From Paracoccus sp. (in: a-proteobacteria) (GTDB taxonomy: Bacteria > Pseudomonadota > Alphaproteobacteria > Rhodobacterales > Rhodobacteraceae): a stretch of 10,163 nt of DNA. The stretch spans positions 1 to 10,163 of the forward strand of contig JAGPGI010000068.1 of assembly GCA_018056045.1 (NCBI GenBank). Reading direction: 5' to 3'. Shown piece by piece: positions 1 to 6,779 of the stretch. Position 1 is the stretch's first letter, and every line of letters starts with the position of its first letter. The notes beneath the pieces were generated by a model. The model saw only the letters and a list, made by a program, of their open reading frames with translations. It had not been told where the DNA came from and did no database searches. Both the position numbers and the translations under genes were made by a program.

Positions 1-622
1 TTCGGCTGGCAAGCGCGTTGACGGCGGCGACCGTCATGGCCGAGCCGCCAAGCCGCCCCCTGACGATCAGCGCGGGGGCGGGCAGGTCATCCATCAGCGC
101 GTCCTTGGACTCGGCCGCGCCGACAAATCCCACCGGGCAGCCGATGATGGCTGCGGGGCGCGGGCAGGCGGGGTCCTTGAGCATATTGAGCAGGTGGAAA
201 AGGGCGGTCGGCGCATTGCCGATGGCCACCACCGCGCCAAGCAGATAGTCGCGCCACAGTTCCAGCGCGGCAGCGGATCTTGTCGTGCCCATGCCCGCCG
301 CCAGTTCCGGCACGCCCGGCGCGTTCAGCGTGCACAGGACGCGGTTGCCGGCGGGCAGGCGGGCGCGGGTGATGCCTTCGCTGACCATGCGCGCATCGCA
401 CAGGATCGGGGCTCCGTCCTGCAGCGCTTTCCGGGCGGCGGCGGCCATGCCGGTGGAAAAGCGCACATCGCGTTCCAGCCCGACCAGCCCGGCGGCATGG
501 ATCATGCGCACGACGACCGGCTCTTCGTCGGCGTCAAAGCGGGCCAGATCGGCTTCGGCCCGGATGGTGGCGAAGGACTGGGCGTAGATCCGGGCGCCGT
601 CGGTTTCGTATTGGTGCAGCAT
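1..622 (-). CDS. cobH: Precorrin-8X methylmutase CobH (3' end cut by window edge)
   Basis: CobH moves the methyl group from C-11 to C-12 of precorrin-8X, giving hydrogenobyrinic acid, in the cytoplasmic aerobic cobalamin pathway. The ATG at 622-620 opens a frame of 207 codons that is still open at the window edge. The well-studied Pseudomonas denitrificans CobH has about 210 residues, so only the last few codons are missing. His42, in the stretch VRMIHAAGL, matches the catalytic histidine (His43) of that enzyme. The conserved C-terminal GCPVGFVGAAESK stretch is near residue 160, and GGSAMTVAAVNALA follows near the end. It is the fifth gene of the operon and starts 56 bp after cobG. No strong Shine-Dalgarno sequence is visible, so it may depend on read-through translation. 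Family assignment is near certain. Confidence 0.96.
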   Translation of the reverse strand, partial: MLHQYETDGARIYAQSFATIRAEADLARFDADEEPVVVRMIHAAGLVGLERDVRFSTGMAAAARKALQDGAPILCDARMVSEGITRARLPAGNRVLCTLNAPGVPELAAGMGTTRSAAALELWRDYLLGAVVAIGNAPTALFHLLNMLKDPACPRPAAIIGCPVGFVGAAESKDALMDDLPAPALIVRGRLGGSAMTVAAVNALASR

Positions 623-678
623 GGGGCGGTTCCGTTCAGGTGTCGCGGCTATCTCACGCGCGGGGGCGTTGGGCAAGG

Positions 679-1812
679 TCACAGCGGAATCTGCGCGGCG
701 CTCAGCCCGGTTCGGGCTGCGGGCGCGCGGATGTCGCCGTCGCGGATCAGGTCAAAGCGGTCGGGGCCTTGCGCAATCAGCGTCAGGCTGGCCCGGCCCC
801 GATGGGCGCAGCCTTTGGCGCAGCCGCTGAGATGCAGGCTTTGGCCGGGGGCAAGACGCAAGGCAAGCTGTCGCGCCAGCGCCCGGACATCGGCATGCGC
901 CTGCGCGCAAGCCGGTGCGCCGGTGCAGGCATGGATGCGCAGCAAAGGGTCCGAGGCATCAAGGATCGCGCCCGGAACCGGCGGCGGCGCCACGGCCCCC
1001 TCGATCAGCAGCGCGCGCCATGGCGTCAGGCGCAGCGGTCCCGCCTTGGCGGCAGCGGCAAGCTGGGCGAGCGTGATCTGACCAAAGGCAAAGCCCAGCA
1101 TCCAGCCATTCGGCGCCGGACCGGGACCGGGCGCCTGACGCACCATAGGCTTTTGGGGAACAGGCCCGGCCCCGGCGGGCAGGTCCGGCTGGCGGCGCAG
1201 GTAGTCGCGCATCCGCCCCCGTCCTTCGTGAATGCCGCCTTGCGCAAACCAGCGCGTCAGCGCCATTGCAGCATGGACGGCGCTGTCCGTGTCAGGCGCG
1301 CTTAATCCCCAGTCGCCGCCATCGGGCAGGATCAGCCAGCCCGTTCCGATCTGTCGTAGCCGGATATCCGAGGGCACATCTCCCAGCACCGGCATTTCTG
1401 TATCGACGGCAAAGCCGAACTTGCCGGGCGTATCGGGTGCATCCGGTTGCGTCATGGCGCGGGCAATCCCTTCGGCCACCTGCCATGCCGGTCCGCCGAC
1501 CGGGGCAACGGGGGACAGGATCACATTGCGCCGCGATTCCGACCGGGCATCGCTGTCCAGCAGCCCCATTTCCGCAAGTGCTGCGATGGTGGCGGCGTGT
1601 CCCTGCGCGTCCAGCCCGCGCAATTGCAGATTTGCGCGGCTGGTCAGGTCGATCAACCCATTGCCGTGCTGCCGGGCCAGTCCGGCGATGCCCTGCGCCT
1701 GATCGGGTGTCAGCCGCCCGTTCCGCGCCCGGATCCGCAGGACCAGCCCGTCGCCAGAGGCCATGGGCCGCAATGCGCCGGGACACCAGCCCTTGATGTC
1801 GTAATCCGTCAT
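679..1812 (-). CDS. cobG: Precorrin-3B synthase CobG
   Basis: CobG is the iron-sulfur monooxygenase that hydroxylates precorrin-3A to precorrin-3B with O2, preparing ring contraction. It defines the aerobic B12 route. The protein of 377 residues has the nitrite/sulfite-reductase-like plan: a ferredoxin-like half domain near residues 15-75 (with the typical LTSRANLQLRGL stretch), a second one further on, and a C-terminal 4Fe-4S motif with Cys296-X5-Cys302 and Cys331-X3-Cys335. It is shorter than the roughly 460-residue P. denitrificans protein. The open frame extends upstream to 2103 inside cobN. I chose the ATG at 1812 because it makes a 4-bp ATGA overlap with the cobN stop and has TGGAGG seven bases before it (1820-1825), and because MTDYDIKGWCPGALRPM is the usual N-terminus. 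The overlap points to translational coupling with cobN. Confidence 0.95.
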   Translation of the reverse strand: MTDYDIKGWCPGALRPMASGDGLVLRIRARNGRLTPDQAQGIAGLARQHGNGLIDLTSRANLQLRGLDAQGHAATIAALAEMGLLDSDARSESRRNVILSPVAPVGGPAWQVAEGIARAMTQPDAPDTPGKFGFAVDTEMPVLGDVPSDIRLRQIGTGWLILPDGGDWGLSAPDTDSAVHAAMALTRWFAQGGIHEGRGRMRDYLRRQPDLPAGAGPVPQKPMVRQAPGPGPAPNGWMLGFAFGQITLAQLAAAAKAGPLRLTPWRALLIEGAVAPPPVPGAILDASDPLLRIHACTGAPACAQAHADVRALARQLALRLAPGQSLHLSGCAKGCAHRGRASLTLIAQGPDRFDLIRDGDIRAPAARTGLSAAQIPL

Positions 1813-4800
1813 GGTGCCGCCTCCAGCCCGTTCAGTTCCGCCAGAACCGAATTTCGCCGCGTGACCCAAAGCCCCGAGGCGTGCAGCCGCATGAACATGT
1901 CGCGCATGGCGGCCAGTGCGGCGGGGTTTTCGGCCTGCATGAAGGCCACGACATCGGGGCGGCCCAATGTGGCGTCGTGGTAAAGGTCGAACAGATGCCC
2001 CGGCACCACACCTGCCAGATTGGCGAAGGCCGCCATATGGTCCAGCGTTGCCGCGATCTCGGACGCACCGCGGAAGCCATGCGCCATCATGCCGTCCGCC
2101 CATGCCGGATTGGCGGCGCGGGCGCGGGTGACGCGGGCGATTTCTTCGGTCAGGGAACGTGCCCGGGGGGCGTCGGGACGCGTGGCGTCAAGGTGGTAAA
2201 GCGCGGGCACGGGGGCGCCCAGCCTGGCCATGGCGGCAGCAAAGCCCGCCTCATGCGTGGCATAGTCGCTGGCCAGCAGCAAATCGGATTCGGGCAGGTC
2301 CTGCGCGTGGACAAACCCGTCCGCGACCGCCAGCCGGTCGCGGATTGCCTGAGGGTCGTGCCGGATGCTTCCGTCCGTGCCGATGGCGTAGGATGAGGCC
2401 GCGAGCCACGCCTCGCCCGCGGCATGGCGCGCGGCCTGGGTGAAGGTCTCGGCCAGATCGGACATGCCCAGACCGTAAAGTCCGGGCTTGGGGCCAAAGA
2501 CGCGGGGGGCGCGTGCGCCGGGATAGGGGCCGGAATAGGGGTTGTCGGCCGGGCTTTCGTTGCGTTCGGCCAAGGCCGCCGCCCCGGTTTCAAACAGTTG
2601 CGCAAGCCCTGGGAACACGTCGCGGAACAGGCCGGACACGCGCAGCGTCACATCGATGCGCGGCCGTCCCAGTTCAGCCAAGGCCAGGATGTCCACGCCG
2701 CTGACCCGCCCCGAGCTTGCGTCCCATCTGGGCGCCATTCCCGCAAGATGCAGCGCCATGGCAAAGTCTTCGCCCGCCGTGCGCATGGTGGCGCTGCCCC
2801 ACAGGTCGATAACCAGCCCGCGTGGCCAGTCGCCATGGTCCTGCAAATGACGGCGCAGCAGTTCCTCGGCCAGCTTGATGCCCTGCGCATGGGCCGCGCG
2901 GCTGGGGACCGCACGCGGATCGACCGTGAAGAGGTTGCGTCCGGTGGGCAGCACGTCCTGCCGCCCCCGCGCGGGTGATCCGGATGGTCCCGGCGCGACC
3001 CGTTGCCCGGCCAGCGCGCGCGTCAGCCCCGCGCGTTCCTGCGCTGCGCAGGACCCGGTGCCATAGATGTGCAGCCCATCGCCAAAGCGGCTTTCCTTGA
3101 GGTCGCAGACAAAGCGGTCGATCAGCGGAATAGCTTGGCCGGGTGCGGCGTCGGGGGGCAGGCCCAGATCTGCCTCGACGCCGGCGGCGCGGGCTTCGTC
3201 GCGGATGGCGCCGATCAGCCGGTCGCGGCGGCGCGGGTCCAGCCCGTCCGCGGTCGAATATTCGTCCAGCAGCCGCTCAAGATAGGTCAAGCTTTCCGGC
3301 AGCGCGGCATTGGCCAAAGGCGGAGGCAGATGCCCCAGTGTCACCGCGCCAAGGCGGCGTTTGGCCTGCGCTGCCTCGCCCGGGTCGTTGACGATAAAGG
3401 GATAGGCGACCGGCAGATCGCCCAAAAGCGCCTGCGGCCAGCATTCGTCCGACAGCGCCACCGATTTCCCCGGCAGCCATTCCAGCGTGCCATGCGCGCC
3501 CATATGGATCAGCGCATCCGCCTGTCCGCGCAGCCACAGGTAAAAGGCCACATAGCCATGGCGCGGCGTGCGGCTGAGGTCGTGGTAATCGTCGGCGCGG
3601 GTCTGTGCCTCTCCGCGTTCGGGCTGCAGGGCGATCAGGGCGTCATCGGTGCGGATGGCGGCGAATGCGAAGGCCCCGTCCCGCACCAGCGGGTCGGTCT
3701 CTGGCGCGCCGAATGCGGCGGCAAGGTCGTCCTGCAGGCACCGGGGCAGGCTGGCCAGCGCGGCATGGTAGTCGGCCAGCGGCCATGTCAGACGCTCTGC
3801 CGTCAGCCGTTTGCCAAGGTCCTGATACGGGATGCCAAGGATTTCGCCGCAGGATGCCAGCGCGTCCAGCCCGACGGCATGGGCAAGCTGATGCGCCTTG
3901 CCGGGATAGGTGGACAGGATGATGGCCTTGCGCGCAGGCCTGCGCAACCGGTGCCACGCCTTGATGCGCGCGACGGCCAAAGCGATGCCGTCCTGGTCCG
4001 CGGCGTGGATCTGGCGGGAAAACTGCAGTTCCGGATCGCGTGATTGCGCCGCCTTGAAGCTGACGGCGCCCAGAAAAATGCGGCCGTCCACCTCGGGCAG
4101 CACGACATGCATGGCCAGATCGGCGGCGGAAAGGCCGCGGTCATCAACCGCCCAAAGATCGCGGGGCGCGGTGGACAGCGCCACCTGAAAGACCGGGCAG
4201 TCGCAGGCGTCAAAGGGCGTCGCGCCCTGATCGTCGCGGGCGGAAAATGCGGTCATGTTCACAATCGCCGCCAATCCCGTCAGATGCGGGGCCAGCCATG
4301 CGCCAAGGCCCGGCACCTTCAACGAGGGGGCAAACACCCCGGTCGCGGCAAAGCCCGCCTCCCGCAGCGCGCCGATCATCGCATCCACCGGAGCCAGATC
4401 GGCCGAGGTCAGATAGCTGCGGTAAAAGCTGACCAGAACCGGGTTCGCGCCGGGAACCGGATTTGTGATCACACCCGCATCCGGGTCATAAAACCCCCAT
4501 TGCGGGATCGTGGCCTGACCCGTGACCGGCGCGGCGGGCAGGCCTGCGGCGCGCGCTAGTTCCGCCAGCGCGGTCTGCGCGGCAATCGCGCCGCCCTCGT
4601 CGCAAAGCGCGGTCAGCCGGTGCAGCATCGCCGCGTCCAGCGTCGAGAAGCGTTCCAGCGTGGCGTCGGGACGGCCATCGGCGGGCAGCAGCGCCAGCGC
4701 GATGCCCCGCCGCCGCGCCATGTCTTGCAGGCTGGCCACGCCATAGGGCCAATAGGCCTCACCGCCGATCAGGCGCACAAGGATGGCGCGGGCGCCGGCC

Positions 4801-5039
4801 AGCGTGGTGTCCAGATAATTGTCGACCGAAACCGGATGGCGCAGCGCCGAGATATTGCACAGCCGCAGCGAGGGCAGCGCGCCTGCGGTCGCCGATTGCG
4901 CCCTGTGCCAGCCCGCCGCGAAAGCGCCAAGGTCGCTGTCGGAATAGGACAGCACCACCATGTCGGCGCGGCTTTGGCCGGGGTCGGTCGGGACCTCGGT
5001 TTCCTCAAGCCCCCGGCTTTCGCGGAAGACGACATGCAT
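1809..5039 (-). CDS. cobN: Aerobic cobaltochelatase large subunit CobN
   Basis: CobN is the large, tetrapyrrole-binding subunit of the ATP-dependent cobaltochelatase CobNST, which inserts Co(II) into hydrogenobyrinic acid a,c-diamide in the cytoplasm. It is related to magnesium chelatase subunit ChlH/BchH. The 1076-residue protein begins MHVVFRESRGLEETEVPTD and has STYPGKAHQLAHAVG in the middle, HGTLEWLPGK starting at His516, GPSGSPARGR...LPTGRNLF further on, then DLWGSATMRTAGEDFAMAL and RVFGPKPGLYGLGM, all strongly conserved in the family. It is shorter than P. denitrificans CobN (about 1275 residues), but both ends look normal and the frame is unbroken. It starts 21 bp after cobW with a G-rich run as a possible ribosome site, and its stop overlaps cobG. 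CobS and CobT, which power the reaction, are not in this window. Confidence 0.97.
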   Translation of the reverse strand: MHVVFRESRGLEETEVPTDPGQSRADMVVLSYSDSDLGAFAAGWHRAQSATAGALPSLRLCNISALRHPVSVDNYLDTTLAGARAILVRLIGGEAYWPYGVASLQDMARRRGIALALLPADGRPDATLERFSTLDAAMLHRLTALCDEGGAIAAQTALAELARAAGLPAAPVTGQATIPQWGFYDPDAGVITNPVPGANPVLVSFYRSYLTSADLAPVDAMIGALREAGFAATGVFAPSLKVPGLGAWLAPHLTGLAAIVNMTAFSARDDQGATPFDACDCPVFQVALSTAPRDLWAVDDRGLSAADLAMHVVLPEVDGRIFLGAVSFKAAQSRDPELQFSRQIHAADQDGIALAVARIKAWHRLRRPARKAIILSTYPGKAHQLAHAVGLDALASCGEILGIPYQDLGKRLTAERLTWPLADYHAALASLPRCLQDDLAAAFGAPETDPLVRDGAFAFAAIRTDDALIALQPERGEAQTRADDYHDLSRTPRHGYVAFYLWLRGQADALIHMGAHGTLEWLPGKSVALSDECWPQALLGDLPVAYPFIVNDPGEAAQAKRRLGAVTLGHLPPPLANAALPESLTYLERLLDEYSTADGLDPRRRDRLIGAIRDEARAAGVEADLGLPPDAAPGQAIPLIDRFVCDLKESRFGDGLHIYGTGSCAAQERAGLTRALAGQRVAPGPSGSPARGRQDVLPTGRNLFTVDPRAVPSRAAHAQGIKLAEELLRRHLQDHGDWPRGLVIDLWGSATMRTAGEDFAMALHLAGMAPRWDASSGRVSGVDILALAELGRPRIDVTLRVSGLFRDVFPGLAQLFETGAAALAERNESPADNPYSGPYPGARAPRVFGPKPGLYGLGMSDLAETFTQAARHAAGEAWLAASSYAIGTDGSIRHDPQAIRDRLAVADGFVHAQDLPESDLLLASDYATHEAGFAAAMARLGAPVPALYHLDATRPDAPRARSLTEEIARVTRARAANPAWADGMMAHGFRGASEIAATLDHMAAFANLAGVVPGHLFDLYHDATLGRPDVVAFMQAENPAALAAMRDMFMRLHASGLWVTRRNSVLAELNGLEAAP

Positions 5040-5060
5040 GGCGCCCGCGCCCCCCGTGCC

Positions 5061-6098
5061 TCAGGCCGCCAGCACGGCCCGGATCGCGTCCTCATTGATG
5101 TCGTCATGTTCGGCGATCACCACAAGGCGCGAAATACGGGACGTGTCGTTAGCCCATGGCCGGTCGTATTGGTGGCGCACGCGTTCGCCCACGGCCTGGA
5201 CCAGCAGGCGCATGGGCTTGCCCGCGACGGCGACATGGCCCTTGACGCGCAGGATGTTCTGTTCGCGCGCCAGCCGGGCGATGCGCTCGGCCAGATCGGC
5301 GGGGTCGGTGATTTCCGCCATCTCGATCACGACGGAATCGAAATCGTCATGTTCGTGATCGTCCGCGCCGTCGTGATGGCTGGGCCGGGCGGCAAGGTCG
5401 TCCTCGGCCGCCGCCCCCAGCCCAAGGATCACGCGCGGGTCGATCACGCCATCGGTCAGGGGCAGGATGGGCAGCTTGCGCGGGGCCTCGGCCTCGATGA
5501 CGGTGCGGGCGGCCGCGAGCCCCGCTTCGCCCGCCAGATCGGCCTTGGACAGCAGCACGATATCGGCGCAGGCGATCTGGTCCTCGAAGACCTCGGACAG
5601 CGGCGTTTCGTGGTCAAGGCTGTCATCGGCCTTGCGCTGGGCGTCCACGGCGGCCTCATCCGGGGCAAAGCGGCCCGCTGCCACAGCCTCGGCATCGGCC
5701 AGCGCGATCACGCCGTCCACGGTGATGCGCGAGCGGATCGCGGGCCAGTCAAAGGCCTTCAGCAGCGGTTTGGGCAGCGCCAGCCCCGAGGTCTCGATCA
5801 GGATATGGTCGGGCTTGACCGGCATCGCCATCAGCTTTTCCAGCGTGGGAATGAAATCGTCGGCGACGGTGCAGCAGATGCAGCCATTCGACAGCTCCAT
5901 GATGTTTTCCGCCGGGCAGTTTTCGTCGGCGCAGGACTTCAGGATGTCGCCATCGACGCCCATGGTGCCGAATTCATTGACCAGCACGGCCAGCCGCTTG
6001 CCCTGAGGGTTCTGCATCAGGTGCCGGATCAGCGTTGTCTTGCCCGCGCCCAGAAAGCCGGTGATGACAGTGACGGGGGTCTTGGTCAGGTCGGTCAT
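5061..6098 (-). CDS. cobW: CobW, G3E GTPase and cobalt chaperone for B12 synthesis
   Basis: CobW belongs to the G3E P-loop GTPases (COG0523 group). Biochemical work on Rhodobacter CobW supports GTP-dependent Co(II) binding, so it probably supplies cobalt to CobNST. The 345 residues show the Walker A/G1 loop GFLGAGKTT (14-22), the metal-site motif Cys73-Ile-Cys75-Cys76 within NGCICCTV, and two further cysteines (Cys56, Cys61) that are usual for true CobW. The base-recognition SKAD is at 184-187. A His/Asp-rich linker (240-252) contains four histidines, and a CobW C-terminal domain has RVKGHV near 284. The ATG at 6098 lies 3 bp after the DUF1636 stop and cobN follows 21 bp downstream, so the metal-handling genes are co-transcribed. 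The C-X-C-C motif and neighbours favour CobW over zinc-type COG0523 paralogs. Confidence 0.96.
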   Translation of the reverse strand: MTDLTKTPVTVITGFLGAGKTTLIRHLMQNPQGKRLAVLVNEFGTMGVDGDILKSCADENCPAENIMELSNGCICCTVADDFIPTLEKLMAMPVKPDHILIETSGLALPKPLLKAFDWPAIRSRITVDGVIALADAEAVAAGRFAPDEAAVDAQRKADDSLDHETPLSEVFEDQIACADIVLLSKADLAGEAGLAAARTVIEAEAPRKLPILPLTDGVIDPRVILGLGAAAEDDLAARPSHHDGADDHEHDDFDSVVIEMAEITDPADLAERIARLAREQNILRVKGHVAVAGKPMRLLVQAVGERVRHQYDRPWANDTSRISRLVVIAEHDDINEDAIRAVLAA

Positions 6099-6101
6099 GT
6101 G

Positions 6102-6455
6102 CTACCCAATCGGAGGAATGCGCGCGAGGCTGCGCTTGCGGAAAATCAACGGCCGCGCGCGCCATGGCACGATGCCGTCGGGGGTCGTGGCAAAGGCTGC
6201 GGCGCCTTGCAGGATTTCGGGGGCGTCTGCCTCGGTCATGTGGCCATAGGCATAGGACCAGCGCCCCGGCCCGCTCAGCGCGACGGTCGCACCGGCACCG
6301 CAGGCCGAAAGGCATTCGACCGGGACGATGCGCACGCCGTCAGGTGCGCCCAGATCGGTCAGCGCCCGGTGCAGCCTTGCACCCATCGGCAGGGTCGCGT
6401 CATTGGCCGGTTCATTGGCCCGGCAGGTGATGCAGACATGCAGCGTGACGGTCAT
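6102..6455 (-). CDS. DUF1636 predicted metal-binding / ferredoxin-like protein
   Basis: This small soluble protein of 117 residues is the first gene after the cobalamin riboswitch. It resembles the DUF1636 family (predicted metal-binding proteins), whose role is unknown. Four cysteines stand out: Cys8-X2-Cys11 (HVCITC) and Cys48-X3-Cys52 (ECLSACG). This spacing recalls thioredoxin-fold [2Fe-2S] ferredoxins, so an iron-sulfur cluster or a bound metal is a fair inference. A conserved-looking WSYAYGHM stretch follows. No signal peptide or membrane segment is seen. The frame is open upstream to 6653, across the riboswitch, but the ATG at 6455 gives the expected short N-terminus MTVTLHVC and has GAAGGG a few bases before it. 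The stop lies 3 bp before cobW, which argues for a job in cobalt handling or redox support of the pathway. The function is not known. Confidence 0.85.
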   Translation of the reverse strand: MTVTLHVCITCRANEPANDATLPMGARLHRALTDLGAPDGVRIVPVECLSACGAGATVALSGPGRWSYAYGHMTEADAPEILQGAAAFATTPDGIVPWRARPLIFRKRSLARIPPIG

Positions 6456-6478
6456 GCGCCCTTCATCCGTTCTGGCGG

Positions 6479-6520
6479 GTATGGGGCAGGCATACGGGCG
6501 CGCATGGCTGCGCAAGCCCG
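6479..6520 (-). promoter_or_regulatory. Expression-platform hairpins of the cobalamin riboswitch
   Basis: Two inverted repeats sit between the aptamer and the DUF1636 start. In transcript order, the first (6520-6495) pairs CGGGC with GCCCG and GCGC with GCGC, with a TT bulge and a six-base loop. The second (6495-6479) pairs GTATG with CATAC around a seven-base loop, and ends 23 bases before the start codon. Neither is followed by a U-run, so a classical intrinsic terminator is not seen. Control by masking of the ribosome site, or Rho-dependent termination, is more likely. The pairing is seen directly; the regulatory role is inferred. Confidence 0.4.
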
Positions 6521-6552
6521 GGCAGGAACACCCCGTCCGCCGGTCAATTCTT

Positions 6553-6728
6553 GCGCGGGCAGGTCTCCCGGCTTGCGGATTCAGGCTTTCGCCAACGGCC
6601 GGCCCGCCTTCCCGGCATTTCTGCCAGTGGCCTCGGGCGGCCTTTCCGGTCACGGTCGCGGGGGCGGCTGCTTAAGGCTTTCGCCTGTCGCATTCCCTCT
6701 TGGCCTGTCATAGGACAGGAACCAGCGC
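6553..6728 (-). ncRNA. Cobalamin (AdoCbl) riboswitch aptamer
   Basis: Read on the minus strand, the hallmarks appear in the right order. A 5' P1 arm GCGC (6728-6725) comes first, then a hairpin with arms CCTGTC/GACAGG (6719-6704) and GGGAATG (6697-6691). The conserved core GCAGCCGCCCCCGCGACCGTGA is next (about 6674-6650), followed by the GCCACTGG element (6631-6624). The B12 box, with AAGCCGGGAGACCTGCC at 6574-6558, is followed by GCGC (6556-6553), which closes P1. These are the defining elements of the cobalamin riboswitch class. It lies about 100 bases before the DUF1636 start and should repress the whole DUF1636-cobW-cobN-cobG-cobH operon when adenosylcobalamin is abundant. Orientation is certain because the B12 box is present only in this strand. 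Confidence 0.95.
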
Positions 6729-6735
6729 AGCCCAT

Positions 6736-6764
6736 GCTCTGCGCGCCCGGTCCCGACTTGTCAA
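6736..6764 (-). promoter_or_regulatory. Candidate sigma-70 type promoter of the cobalamin operon
   Basis: On the minus strand an exact TTGACA (6764-6759) is followed, after 17 bases, by CAGAGC (6741-6736), a poor -10 match. Transcription would then begin near 6729, just at the 5' arm of the aptamer's P1 helix, which is what a riboswitch-controlled operon needs. The geometry is the main support. The -10 is weak, as is common in GC-rich alphaproteobacteria. The -35 lies only a few bases from the cobO ribosome site on the opposite strand. Confidence 0.5.
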
Positions 6765-6779
6765 GCGAAGGAGTGCCCG

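Noticed and set aside
194..1081. 295-codon plus-strand open frame
   Set aside because: It is antisense to cobH and cobG and crosses their gap; there is no ribosome site or family likeness.
1813..2103. Upstream extension of cobG into cobN
   Set aside because: The added residues are Arg/Gly-rich and unlike CobG, whereas the ATG at 1812 has a good TGGAGG site and overlaps the cobN stop in the usual way.
3037..3053. Perfect 7-bp inverted repeat TCCTGCG/CGCAGGA
   Set aside because: It lies deep inside conserved cobN coding sequence; such short repeats are expected by chance at this GC content.
3003..4043. 346-codon plus-strand open frame
   Set aside because: It is antisense to the conserved centre of cobN and has no recognisable domain.
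6456..6653. Upstream extension of the DUF1636 frame
   Set aside because: It would translate the riboswitch aptamer and expression platform; the ATG at 6455 fits the family N-terminus and has a ribosome site.
4620..6713. 697-codon plus-strand open frame
   Set aside because: It runs antisense through cobN, cobW, DUF1636 and the riboswitch. The protein is rich in Gly, Arg, Gln and His with no family features, as expected of a frame opposite GC-rich genes.
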